Assembly: GCF_029784135.1 (NCBI RefSeq) | Contig: NC_073746.1 | Location: 183,401,983 to 183,465,982, forward strand | DNA: 64,000 bases | Source of the DNA: Toxorhynchites rutilus septentrionalis | Lineage: Eukaryota > Arthropoda > Insecta > Diptera > Culicidae | Direction of reading: 5' to 3' | The notes under the pieces: model-generated | The model's input: the letters and a program-made list of their open reading frames with translations, nothing else | Databases searched by the model: none | What the model was told of the DNA's origin: nothing | Part shown: positions 47,043 through 58,800 of the stretch, piece by piece | Layout of the letters: every line of letters starts with the position of its first letter | Position numbering within the stretch: the first letter of the stretch is position 1 | Translations under genes and position numbers: made by a program

Positions 47043-48848
47043 GGACGTAGGACTACGTCTTTCATCTCTATTCCGGGGTGTAAAATCAAAGTTTCGAAAA
47101 CGAAAGCGTTACGCCGGAGACCGAGATTTTAAGAGTTAATAGCTCCTAAACAACTGAACGAAATGGTATTATAAACACTTCATTCGAAAGATAACATGTA
47201 TACGCGTTCTATACTTGTTACTTTCTGATCCAAAAACATGTTTCAATAGTCTTAAATTTGCTTTCAAAACAGGCTATTGAAATCACCAATCGGTATATAA
47301 GCGAGCGCCGCTCGGAAATCCACTCAGTTCCTTATTGAACAGCGATTGGAGCATGTTGTCGCTGTTGTGGTGAAGCTCTTCATTTATCATGAAAGCGCGG
47401 ATGAACGGTGTCACCAAGAGCCTGTTTGTGCACCTTAGGCTCTTAGGCTTAGGGAATCCATCAGGAGAAGAGTGATGCCACAAACGGTTTCCCGGGAAGA
47501 TCTCGAAGCAGCCGCTACACACACACATACACGCGCGGAATTCTTTCCGTTTGGATGCCATTCAGCATCGAGAAAGATCCGGAAAATAATCTGCCAGTTC
47601 CTCTGGGATTTTAAAAATACATTCATGTGAAAGAGTTTATTTGAATGTTTTCTATCCATGTAACACTGTGACCAAATATGTTTCAATTAAGTGCTATTAA
47701 CAGATGTTTATCGAGTTAGCATAAACCACTGGTGGGCTTCCAGTATCGAGGAAAATGTGGAAATATCCAATCGTTACTGAAAATAATCTGCCAGTTCCTC
47801 TGGGAATTTAAAATTACATTCATCTGAAAGAGTTTATTTTAATGTTTTCTATCCATGTAACACTGACCAAATACATTTGGTTTTGTGATTTTTCAATCAA
47901 TCGCAATTAACAGGATAGCTTCTGAAGATTATTCTTCTCCGTCAGTAGGATATTTCCGTATCCAATATTGTATGCGCCCGCAATCGATTATTTCTCAGTC
48001 GCCGAAAGTTCCGAGCTCAGAGAGTTCATTCCCCTTTAGTTTGCCTTCCAAATTGCCATCGTAAACCACGCCTTCTCTCGATTCAATCACGCACAAAAAG
48101 CATACTTAAGCGATATTCTGGTGGTGAGACGCATTCATTTTTCGTGAGGACATCGACAAGACAACATCGTTGCTGAGGGTGCTGGACGGCTTGTTTGAAA
48201 CTGTGAGGAGCACTGAGAAGCCGATCCTTCAGGAGAAGAGAAGGTGACCATCGAAGCAGCCGCTACACACACATACACGCACGGAATTCTTTCCGTTTGG
48301 ATGCCGTTCAGCATCGAGAAAGATCCGGAAAATAATCTGCTAGTTCCTCTAGGAATTTATAAATACATTCATGTGAAAGAGTTTATTTGAATGTTTTCTA
48401 TCCATGTAACACTGTGACCAAATATGTTTCAATCAAGTGCTATTAACAGATGGTTATCGAGTTAGCATTAACCACTGGTGGGCTTCCAGTATCGAGGAAA
48501 ATGTGGAAATATCTAATCGTTACTGAAAATAATGTGCCAGTTCCTCTGGGAATTTAGAATTACATTCATATGAAAGAGTTTATTTTAATGTTTTCTATCC
48601 ATGTAACACTGTGACCAAATACATTAGGTTTTGTGATTTTTCAATCAATCGCAATCAACAGGATAGCTTCTGAAGATTATTCTTCCCCATCAGTAGGATA
48701 TTTCCGTATCCAATATTGGATGCATAAAACCTTGTGCCTCCAACGTAACGCTCTCGTTTTCGAAGTTCTCCAAATATTCATTCATTCAGAATGAATTCAG
48801 ATTCAACTTCATACAAATGATCTCTAAATCAACGATAGTCCTACGTCA
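47043..48848. mobile_element. TIR element with internal ~750-bp duplication, inserted in the satellite
   Basis: The left end GGACGTAGGACTACGTCTTT and the reverse complement of the right end (gacgtaggactatcg..., from 48847) form imperfect TIRs. They extend to a shared subterminal motif 'ttcgaaaacg(a/g)(a)agcgttacg' about 50-90 bp in from each end. Inside, a block beginning 'cacacatacacgc', continuing 'ggaattctttccgtttggatgcc' type sequence and 'gtgggcttccagtatcgagg', occurs twice (about 47510-47960 and 48265-48720). A TATA-like 'tatataagcgagcg' is at 47296. No transposase is seen. No clear target duplication was found, and the flanking 'cccttgcggttata' to the right recurs near 29850, so the true right boundary could lie further out. 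Confidence 0.55.
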
Positions 48849-50462
48849 CCCTTGCGGTTATACCATAGATATAACCCACTTCCTGTTTTTAAATAAAGTT
48901 TTTTGCTTTTATACTCTATATTTCCAAATGCGATAAATCAGCCTGTATCAAGGCTAATTCCACAAATTAAATTTCAATACAATTAATTTTTACGATTCTA
49001 ACGATTTCTTCCTATATTCACAGTTCATCAGAGAAAACAGCAGAGCATCTTCATTCATCCGCGTCGTTTTAACCGCTGTTAGCGGTGCTCCCTTGCACTC
49101 CTACAAGAAAAAGGCGCGATCGGTGGCGTCACAAACGCTATCTTTCTTCGGATTGTGGAATATCTTCTCGAACAAAGGAATATCTTCTGAAGAACATAAG
49201 TCTTCTGATGAGGAAAACAAGCAAACCAAAGAAGTTCAACGGAAACGGACAAGGAACGAACAAACAAATCAAATAAATGAAAGAAACAACACACACACAC
49301 ACACCAACAATAAACACCCACATAACAACAATCAACAATCACATGCTAACACTCTATACCACTCCACTCCAAATGAAAATAACACTAACACAAATAACAC
49401 ACACACCAGGAAAGTTTCCAGCCCTCCAAAGGGTAATAATAAAAACAAATAAATAATTCCTTCTATTACATAAATTTAACCTTTGACCTGCAGCATTTTT
49501 ATATCAATCAATATTATTTTAGTTAAACCGAACGGCCCGGAGTTGCCGTCCACCTTATTTTTGAAGGAGGTGGGATGGACGGCGGCTCCAGCCTTCGATC
49601 TCTTGATACTATTTACCATACTTTTCATAAAATAATTCATAAATCGAAAGACCTGGAGCCACCTTCCGCCTTATTTAAGGAGGGATGGGACGGAGGGCGG
49701 TCTCCAGGCTTTCACTTATTCATATTATATTTAATCGGATTATTTCTTTAAATAACTTTCATAATCGTAGGACCGGAAACCGACGTTCACCTTATTTTTG
49801 GAGATGGTAGGGTGAGTGGCGGTTCCTAGTCTAATATTATATTTTCTCTAAAGGCCGGGAGTTGTCCTCCATTTCACTCAGTGGGATTGATGGCGATTCC
49901 TGACACTCAATACTTTTTAAATACATATAAATATGTGTATGTGTATACATGTATAAAATAAAATTAAATTAAATAAAATATATATACATATAAAAAAATG
50001 AATAAATTACTAACAAATGCCAACTAACTAATTTACAATTTCAAAAGCCATACCTATCCCACTACTTCCCCTTTTCCTACCCATGTCACTCCTCCCTAAT
50101 CCATTCCTTTGAATCCCACCCAAATCCTTACCACTCCTTTCCTTCCTATCCTCCTGAGAAGGGCCTTTTTGTTTTTTTGTTTTTGGAACACGCCTTTCGC
50201 TGGGTCACTTGTGCTTCGTTACCACTTTGGTCCTCGGATCATTAAATACTTACTTCCCTTTACAGCTTATATTAAATATCTTATGAAGCATAGGATCCCT
50301 TCCTACCTTCTTCTTGATTCGAAAATCGAGCGGACAGATCTGATGGATGTTATCTTGTTTTTGGTTTCCCTTTTCGCCAGTCCCCTCTGGGCTGGTCTTA
50401 TTGTGGCTCTTCACTGGGCTAGAGGCGAATGAACTGCAAAGTTTAAAGCCTCTTAAAAACAA
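48849..50462 (+). mobile_element. Unclassified insertion with ORF1-like peptide and four tandem hairpins
   Basis: Between the TIR element and the resumption of satellite lies about 1.6 kb. A plus frame at 49093-49452 (119 codons) is basic and then Asn/Thr/His-rich because of (AC)n; it resembles a truncated retroposon ORF1 N-terminus but has no diagnostic motif. Four hairpins follow (49534-49905). The end 'agaggcgaatgaactgcaaa...gcctcttaaaaacaaag' (50419-50462) contains a small AGAGGC/GCCTCT stem and an A-rich tail, the form of a non-LTR or SINE 3' end. I infer a retroposed unit. Confidence 0.4.
49534..49905. repeat. Array of four diverged long hairpins
   Basis: Each unit has a ~23-nt 5' arm, a short A/T-rich loop and a matching 3' arm. 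The arms are 49534-49556/49563-49593, 49649-49672/49678-49711, 49770-49793/49801-49832 and 49853-49876/49881-49903. The core sequence differs between units (gttgccgtccacc, gccaccttccgcc, aaccgacgttcacc, gttgtcctccattt), yet the opposite arm changes with it, often by compensating or G-T pairs. The units are separated by AT-rich spacers of about 35-60 bp. Function is unknown. Confidence 0.65.
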
Positions 50463-51481
50463 AGATCCCATTTCTTCTCTGCCACTGGACTGAACAGTGG
50501 CAATCCCATTTATTTTCTGCCACCGGACTGAACAGAGCATCGCATCGCATCGCATCGCATCGCATTCCCCAGGCGGCTTGGTTTTGATGGCTATGTTGGG
50601 GAAACCGTGCCAATCAAAACGGGGTTAATAGGGCGTTTAGATAACTATATTTTCTCTTTCAATCCCATTTCTTCTCTGCCACCGGACTGAACAGTGGCAA
50701 TTCCATTTATTTTCTGCCACTGGACTAAACAGAGGCAATCCCTTTTCTTTTCTGCCATCGGACTGAACAGTGGTTTATTAGTCATCGCATCGCATCGCAT
50801 TCCCCAGGCAGCTTGGTTTTGATGGCTATGTTGGGGAAACCGTGCCAATCAAAACGGGGTTGATAGGGCGTGTAGATAACTAAATTTTTTTCTCTTTCAA
50901 TCCCATTTCTTCTCTGCCACCGGACTGAACAGTGGCAATTCCATTTATTTTCTGCCACCGGACTAAACAGAGGCAATCCCTTTTCTTTTCTGCCATCGGA
51001 CTGAACAGTGGTTTATTAGCCGGTGCCCGCTCGGAAATTAATTTAGTTGCATTTGCAATGTGATAGGAAAATAGTTTCTCTCGCTCGCTCGCCTAAATAC
51101 TATGTTCTTCTCTCTCAATCCCATTTCTTCTCTGCCACCGGACTGAACAGTGGCAATCCCATTCATTTTCTGCCACCGGACTGAACAGAGGCAATCCCAT
51201 TTATTTTCTGCCACCGGACTGAACAGAGCATCGCATAGCATCGCATCGCATCGCATCGCATTCCCCAGGCAGCTTGGTTTTGATGGCTATGTTGGGGAAA
51301 CCGTGCCAATCAAAACGGGGTTGATAGGGTGTTTAGATAACTATATTTTCTCTTTCAATCCCATTTCTTCTCTGCTACCGGATCACCGGAGAATCCCATT
51401 TATTTTCTGCCACCGGACTGAACAGAGGCAATCCCATTTCTTTTCTGCTATCGGACTGAACAGTGGTTTATTAGTCATCGC
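50463..51481. repeat. Complex satellite block 2
   Basis: The same modules A, B, C and D as in block 1 are present, with short pentamer arrays (50538-50564, 50784-50799 and about 51227-51260). It is bounded on the left by the retroposon-like insertion and on the right by BEL-C, which inserted at an ATCGC within the pentamer repeat. Confidence 0.9.
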
Positions 51482-52009
51482 TATATGATGGGGGAACTGG
51501 CTCCGAATTTAGTTTGGTGAGTTTAAGTGGCAACCAAGGTTTTCCATCAACTTCATTGAAAAACACACACTATTTGAAAACATCACTTTATATTAACAAA
51601 GAACACTACAATTTCACATTTATTAAACTAAATACAATATTTGACTACACTTTATTTTTTGGACTCAATACATAGATAATGGCAACCTTTTGCCTTCGGT
51701 GGTCGGGATATATGACAAATCTGATCTACCAAAAAGCCTTCGCAATAATACCACTCTCATATACCACCTCTATTCTTCCCCTCTATCTGTTTCACCCATT
51801 TCGCCCATGTTTGATTGCCTGCCTGCTGTTGTTTATTTAGTACACAGTAGACTCCTACAGGAAAACGATACAACGATGCGAGGGGTTCTTCCAGTTTCGT
51901 CTAGTAATAACAAACATCCTCCCCCACCCTGGAATTCTACGAATTTCTGAAATCAAACGAAAAACATTCCTCGCGAACAACATGTGGGTGACATCCTACA
52001 ACATTAATT

Positions 52010-55000
52010 TTATTTTGATGTGGATTGAGCAAGTACATCATTATTCAGAAACGGCAAAACGCAAATTTTCTCTACAGGTCTTTTCAGCATTCCTGAAGCT
52101 GTCTTCAATGTTACGACTCGAATAACTCCATCAACTCCTGGGTGGACCTGATCTATACGACCCATTTTCCATTTCATTGGAGGGATGTTCTCATCTTTGA
52201 TGACTACCAACTGTCCAATGCCTATTGGGACTGGTGGTTTCCATCTCTTATTTCTTCCCTGCAATTGTGCTAGGTACTCAGTTCGCCATCTCTTCCAGAA
52301 ATCCTGCAAATTTTTTTGAATTGCTTGCCAATGTTTAAGTCTATTCATAGGAACCATTGTATAATCTGGATCGGGAAGTTGCTGCAGTGAGGAGCCAATC
52401 AAAAAGTCTCCTGGCGTCAGTGGTTCAAAATTATTCGGGTCATCTGACAAAGCTGTTATTGGTCGAGAATTAAGGCAAGCTTCAACCTGCACCAGTAACG
52501 TGTTCATATCCTCGAGGCTAACAATATTCGTACCCAGAATTCTTAAAAGGTGATATTTTGCAGAACGAACAGCAGCCTCCCAAAGCCCTCCAAAATGAGG
52601 GGCACTAGGTGGATTAAATTGCCATCGTACTCCTTTCATGACACATTCCCTCGATATTTGATGGTTATGCTCCTTACTTTTCAGAAGCTTGAATAGATTT
52701 TGGAGTTGATTGCGGGCTCCTATGAAATTGGTTCCATTATCTGAATAAATATCTGAGCTGTGACCTCTTCTCGCGAAAAACCTTCGTAGCGCTTGCAGGA
52801 ATCGATCAGTGGATAGATCAGTGACAAGTTCTAAGTGCACGGCCTTTGTGCAGAGACATACAAATAGACATACGTAAGCCTTGACTGCTGTACGCCGAGG
52901 TCCTGGACGAACATAAACTGGTCCAAAATAATCGACACCACTTCTCAAAAATGGTCGTGCTATATTAACTCTGGCCGCTGGAAGCTCTCCCATGAACTGT
53001 TGTATTGTAGTGGGTTTAACTCGAAAACAACGTTGACATTGATGAACCACAATACGGGCTAAATTACGACCTCCCAACGGCCAATACTTGAGACGTACCG
53101 ATGCTAACAGCAGTTGAGGTCCAGCATGAAGCAATTGTTTGTGAAAATGTTCAAAAATCATTCTAGTTAATGCATGTTTTGATGGTAGAACTACGGGATG
53201 TTTGGTTTCTTGGTTTTCCGATGAGTTTTCCAATCGTCCTCCAACACAGATTACATTTTCTTTTGAAATTCGAGGATTATACCAGCGAAGTGGTGAACTT
53301 CGGGAAACTGGTTCCATTTTATTGAGAGCCTTCCATTCGTGCTCAAACTCCTCTCGTTGTATGTGACGGATCAAAATGAACTCAGCGTCCTTTAGTTCCC
53401 TAGCAGTAAGTGGGATATCTACATTCTTTTTATCAACCTTATGCCGTAACACCGCAAATAAACGCAACCAATATGCTGTACTTCTCAATAGACGACAGAA
53501 GTCCGAAAAATGTTTGATATACCAGCTACTGAAGGGCTCTCCTTGTTGAACTGCATTATGTGTCGTAGTTTGGCGAATTTCTATCTCAGCTTCTCGTGTC
53601 TGCAACAAGGATGTTTGATAAGGCCAGGAACCTTGCGTTTGCTTTAGCCAAGATGGTCCTTCCCACCAAAATCTGTTCATCAGCTGGTTTGGTGTTATTC
53701 CCCGGGAAATCAAATCTGCGGGGTTATCAGCTCCAGGAATATGTTGCCATAGTCGGTTTTCTGTAATCGCCTGTATCTTCGCTACTCGATTGGCGACAAA
53801 CGTTACCCATGAAGTCGGCACTGTTTTAAGCCACTGCAACACACACACAGTGCCCCACATAATTCCAGCCTTGGCAATGATTGGCACTTCAATGGTGCCA
53901 CCTTGGATTTAGATGCTAGAAGAATCACTCGAACAGTTCCTGATGAATCACAACTCCTCACATATGCACATGCCCCATATGCTTTTTCAGAGGCGTCCGA
54001 AAAAATATGCAATTCTGTCGAAATTGATTGCGGTATTATAACACATCGGTCGATCGAAATTTCATTGAGAATTGGTAGCTGTCTTTGAAATTCTTGCCAT
54101 TCTCCTATCAATCTTGAAGGCAACGGATCATCCCAGTCGTATTTGTTCCCATTTAGATCTTCCATAGTCGCTGCATGAAAATTTTTGCCGTTGTAATAAC
54201 AGCTCCAATCAACCCTAAAGGATCGAAAAGCCTGGCGATCATGGACAATATCTTCCGTTTAGACAGTTCTTCCCTGATATCAACTGGAGGAATTTTAAAT
54301 TGGACTTTTAGGATGTCTGTTCCAGGTATCCAAATCAGTCCCAGTGTTTTCACAGCTGGATCAGGGTCAAGTTGAACCTCGGTAGTGGATAATGCTAGGT
54401 TTTCCGGAGGCACACCTTCTAAAACCTGTGGGCAATTGGAAGCCCACTTCCTCAACCTGAATCCACCTTTCTGCAATAAGGAATCGAGCTGGTTTCGCAA
54501 TTCACTTCCCATATTTACGTTGTCAACACCTGCTATTATGTCATCCATGTAGACGTCTTGGATCAACGAATCAGCTGCTAGGGAAAATTCACTTCTTTCA
54601 TCCTCAGCTAATTGTTTCAGGGTTCTCGTGGCCAGAAAAGGAGCTGGCTTAGTACCATAAGTTACAGTGGTTAATTCATAAACGTCAACCTCTTGCGATG
54701 GATCCGTTCGCCATAAAATACTTTGGAGCGGCACGTCTGTGGTATTCATGTTAATTTGACGGAACATTTTCTCTACATCTGCTACCAGCATAATCTGACG
54801 AGTTCGGCATCGTATAATTAAATTCCTCAAATCCTCCTGTATAACTGGGCCCACCATCAGCGAATCGTTCAAGGATATCCCTGTTCCTGTTTTACACGAC
54901 GCATCGAATACTACCCGTAACTTGGTCGTAGTACTAGTTGCTTTGATTACTGGATGATGGGGCAGAAAATACAGTTTAACCTTATCAACGTTATCCATAT

Positions 55001-57203
55001 CCATTTTCCGCATGTGTCCCAATCGCAAATATTTCTCCATAAAATCGTTGTATTGTAGACGCATAGCAGGATCATTCTGTAACCTTCGCTCCAAGCCTTG
55101 GAGCCGACGGAATGCAATGTCCCTTGACTCGCCCATCCTTTCCAGCACGTCTTCAATTTTAGGTAAAGAGACTGTATACCTGCCATTCCTCTCCCTTTTA
55201 ACCGATTTTTTATACAGATCCTCACAACGCTGTTCCTCGGGGGAGTAATTAGTAGAATTTTCAACTTCCTCACAGGCCCAAAACCGATTCATCAATGCAT
55301 CTAAGTCTATGGACGTAGCCGAGTTACAGGTAATTCGTGGACTAGCATTCTGTTTCCCAACGGTCCCCGTTACCACCCAGCCAAAAACTGATCGGGTTAA
55401 CGAGGGTAATTCTGCACCCAAGTGGATTTCATTTCCATTTTTGAAGAATGTGAAGAAGTGTTGAATGCCCAAAATGATGTCTACTGACTTAGATTCCGTA
55501 AATGCTGGATCGGCCAAATCTAAGACTTTCGGAATTTTCCAGGTCATCAAAACCACATTTTTCGTCGGAAGATTTGCTGTAACTCTTGGGAGCAAAAGAA
55601 AATCCATTTTGCATGTGTAATTCCCAAATCGTGAACGGACTGTCGCAGATACTGTGTGTTTTACCTGAGTGGTTTCTTGACCAATGCCACTGACAGCCAC
55701 GTCAGCCTGTCTTCGCTTGCATTTCAAACGCTGATTCAGTCCTTCAGTCATAAAATTGCACTCTGACCCTGAATCTAGCAGTGCTCTGGCTGGAACTACG
55801 GTACCATTATCATCTTCCAGCAAAACGATAGCGGTAGCCAATAATACCGAGGACGCACAATACGATGCTGTGTTGGATGTCGATGCAGCGAGTACAGCCG
55901 ACACTTCCTTGGGACTGGAGGATCGCGAAGATTCTCTTGATTTTACCGGTGAACCTTCAGCTGCGTTATTGCATTGAGAGTTCTCTTCGCGAAAACAAAC
56001 TAACGTGTGGTGCTTTCCCTTACAAATACGACAAACGAAACGGGATAAACAATCGACTGCCTGGTGACCTCTTTTGAAACAGTTACGACACAATGAATGA
56101 CTGCGGAGAAGCCTATCACGAGTCGATATCGTCATGCGTCTAAACTGCGGACACTGATACAGAAGATGCATATCTGAACAAGCTACACAACGAAGCCCAG
56201 CTGTTTGCACTGCATTATAATTCGTTAGCGCAAGTGGTTGTCTTCTTCTCGGCGGTTGTGCTACCTCAACCCGGGCTCCTGTTCCCTTTAGTGGTAATGA
56301 GTCAAGTACCCGAATCCGTCGCTGCAAGAAATCAACCATGTCCTTGATGGTATCTTGGTCTTTGGATGCAGAATATTCCTCCCAGCCTCTTCTTGTAGCT
56401 GGGTCCAATCTGGAACCTAATATATCCAACAGCAACAAATCTTTATACTCTGCTGGTTCTACAAATTGATCTAAGGTATGAATAGCACGCTCAAAATGTT
56501 CTAGTAATGCTTGTAATTCTGCGCCAGATTCTTTCACTAGAGTTGGCATTCTAAACAATGCCTGAATTTGTCTCCGTTTCAACAGTTTGCTATCGTTGTA
56601 TCTTTTCATCAGTGTTTCCCATGCTACCTGATAGTTCCCCCTAGTGATTGCGAGCGGATCTACAAGAGCCTTTGCCTCTCCTGCTAAACAACCTTTCAAG
56701 TAGTGGAATTTCTCAACTTCTGGTAAATCGGTCTTGTGGTGTATTAACGACAGATATAGGTCTCTGAAACTTAACCACTCATCAATATTGCCGTCAAACG
56801 TTTGCAATTTGATTTGTGGGAGACGAACATGTTCAATAGTCGATTGTTGTGTCACGTCCAGCCCTTGGGTAGTCGCATTCATACCAGACCCACACTCTAA
56901 GTCCTTAACCTTCTCTAGCAACATGGATTTCGCCTCATAATATCTATTACTAAAATCGGAACGTTGTTTAGAATAGGTATCATCTTCTGCGGTATAGTCG
57001 TCGTGCATGTCGATGTCTATTATGGCCTCATTAACCTTTTCCCACAATTCCTCAAGTTTTTCCAGCCGCACTGTAACTCGAGTCGCAATCGTTTCCTCAT
57101 CCAGAGTGTCCAAAAAACGGCAGATATCTTTGAACATCTCTTGCAGGGACTTCAACCTCGTTTGCAGCGCCTTCAGAGAATTACTCCTTGTTGTTGGTGG
57201 CAT
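52010..57203 (-). pseudogene. BEL-C Gag-Pol polyprotein with a frameshift and an RNase H deletion
   Basis: I place the start at the ATG at 57203 (MPPTTRSN), since the open frame upstream is hydrophobic leader sequence. The first piece (to 54153) covers gag, zinc knuckles (CRNCFKRGHQAVDC, CRICKGKHHTLVC), a normal protease box (LLDSGSE) and RT with YMDD. A frame change at about 54155 leads to the frame 54165-53803, with 'FSDASEKAYGACAY' of RNase H. At about 53835 the sequence jumps from 'LELCGAL' straight to 'CVLQWLKTVPTSWV' at a (TG)n run. About 30 residues of RNase H, including the expected D of a 'WTDS/WVDS'-type box, are missing and the frame changes. The last piece, to 52010, has an HHCC domain and an integrase D-D-E core, then the intact C-terminus. 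It is related to BEL-B but clearly a different family. Confidence 0.88.
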
Positions 57204-58345
57204 TTTGAATACTCGTTTGTAGTTATGTATATAAATGAAACAGCTTATGTAGTACCAAAAGTAGAATCCAGCTCCGGCTGGACATATACTGTTCAAACTG
57301 ACCTGACAAAAAATTGATGCTACTGAATTGCCAATAACAGTGTGCCGGTTAATTCTCGTGTTCACAAGCTGTTGCTCCTTAATAGTGGTGTTTGTAATAA
57401 CGAGATATGTGGGCCCCTCGTATTACAATGTACCACAAAATGAAAACAAATGTTGCGTGTTGCACCACTACAAGCGTTCGATGAGGAAAAGGTGAAATGT
57501 GTAGAACCAAACAAACTCCAGCTTCGACTGGACATATACTGTTTATAATATTTTACCTGGAGAAATATTAACGGTGCAGATGAATTCTTGTTGTGGCTCG
57601 GTGAACAATTCCGGTAATCAATAATGATATGACGAAAGAAGGTGATAAGTTGCAGTGTGTTTATCGGATTGTTTATTTTGGTTCCAGGGATAGTGACGTT
57701 GAGTATGTTTTGTTTACGTCTGCTATGATGCGCCGGCAGCTCAGCTCGAGGTTCGTTATGGTAGGGTTATGAATAACAATAGAAAATGTGTAGATATGTG
57801 TAGTTTCCCAGCAACGGCTGGACATAGACTATTGTGTAATTTACCTGGACTAACCAGGAAACCTTGCCTGGATTGTGTTGAAACGGGATGTTTAATGTTG
57901 AGGTTTGGTGGTGTGTGTGCTCAGATATTCTCAGTGCTCATAAACCAGTTTGTCCATATATGGATGATGTCTATGTCTAATGTTGATCCTCAGCAATGTC
58001 GTTGTAGTAGTGATGATGTGGTCTTTGTTTACTTCCAAATTATGTGTTCCAACATGCAAAAGTAAATAGTGGGTGTAGGAAACAGATAGCCCAACAACGG
58101 CTGGACATATATCTGTGGTTTTACCTGGACAAACCATTGCAGATCGCCCGATTATGAATCTTCGCGATGGAAAGGTGAATAGGCCTTTGTGTTTTCACCA
58201 TTGTTGGTATTGTAGTGGAGTAAATGAGCGATGATTCTTCCAATGGCGACCTGCTCTTTGAAATTCCAAGTTGAAGGCAATGAGATGTGTTCCCTTGGTT
58301 GCAATAATCCTTATCAATGATAATGTTTTCTTCCTATCCTTATGA
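57204..58345 (-). promoter_or_regulatory. BEL-C long leader with four repeated hairpin/donor-like units
   Basis: On the plus strand a unit built on 'ccagc...ggctggacatatactgt' followed 20-30 bp later by 'acctg' occurs at about 57268, 57520, 57807 and 58092. On the minus (sense) strand each therefore has CAGGTAAA- or CAGGTCAG-like sequence, resembling a splice donor, followed by a small CCAGC/GCTGG hairpin. Between units the spacing is about 250-290 bp. The leader is ~1.1 kb, against 336 bp in BEL-B. Roles in splicing, packaging or translation are possible but unproven. Confidence 0.5.
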
Positions 58346-58800
58346 TCCGGTTCGAAGGACCAAAATATATGATGGGGGAACTGGCTCCGAATTTAGTTTG
58401 GTGAGTTTAAGTGGCAACCAAGGTTTTCCATCAACTTCATTGAAAAACACACACTATTTGTAAACATCACTTTATATTAACAAAGAACACTACAATTTCA
58501 CATTTATTAAACTAAATACAATATTTGACTATACTTAATTTTTTGGACTCAATACATAGATAATGGCAACCTTTTGCCTTCGGTGGTCGGGATATATGAC
58601 AAATCTGATCTACCAAAAAGCCTTCGCAATAATACCACTCTCATATACCACCTCTATTCTTCCCCTCTATCTGTTTCACCCATTTCGCCCATGTTTGATT
58701 GCCTGCCTGCTGTTGTTTATTTAGTACACAGTAGACTCCTACAGGAAAACGATACAACGATGCGAGGGGTTCTTCCAGTTTCGTCTAGTAATAACAAACA

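Larger units (their letters stand above)
51482..58800 (-). mobile_element. BEL/Pao LTR retrotransposon BEL-C, complete in length and recent
   Basis: LTRs of 435 bp lie at 51482-51916 and 58366-58800, differing at about three sites by eye. In minus orientation the LTR starts TGTTTGTTATTACTAG. ATCGC is duplicated on both sides (51477-51481 and 58801-58805), placing the insertion inside the satellite pentamer. A primer-binding-site candidate reading TGGTCCTTCGAACCGG on the minus strand (58362 downward) is the same as in BEL-B. The polypurine tract GGGTGGGGGAGGA (minus strand, 51917-51929) adjoins the 3' LTR. The leader (57204-58345) is unusually long and repeated. The polyprotein is in three pieces. 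Confidence 0.93.

Noticed and set aside
47281..47340. TATA-like box and following sequence as a histone-type promoter
   Set aside because: No histone coding sequence follows in any frame; it lies inside a TIR element with duplicated non-coding blocks.
49093..49452. Asn/Thr/His-rich 119-codon frame as a host gene
   Set aside because: Much of it comes from (AC)n repeats and it sits in an insertion within satellite DNA. It is kept only as a possible retroposon ORF1 fragment.
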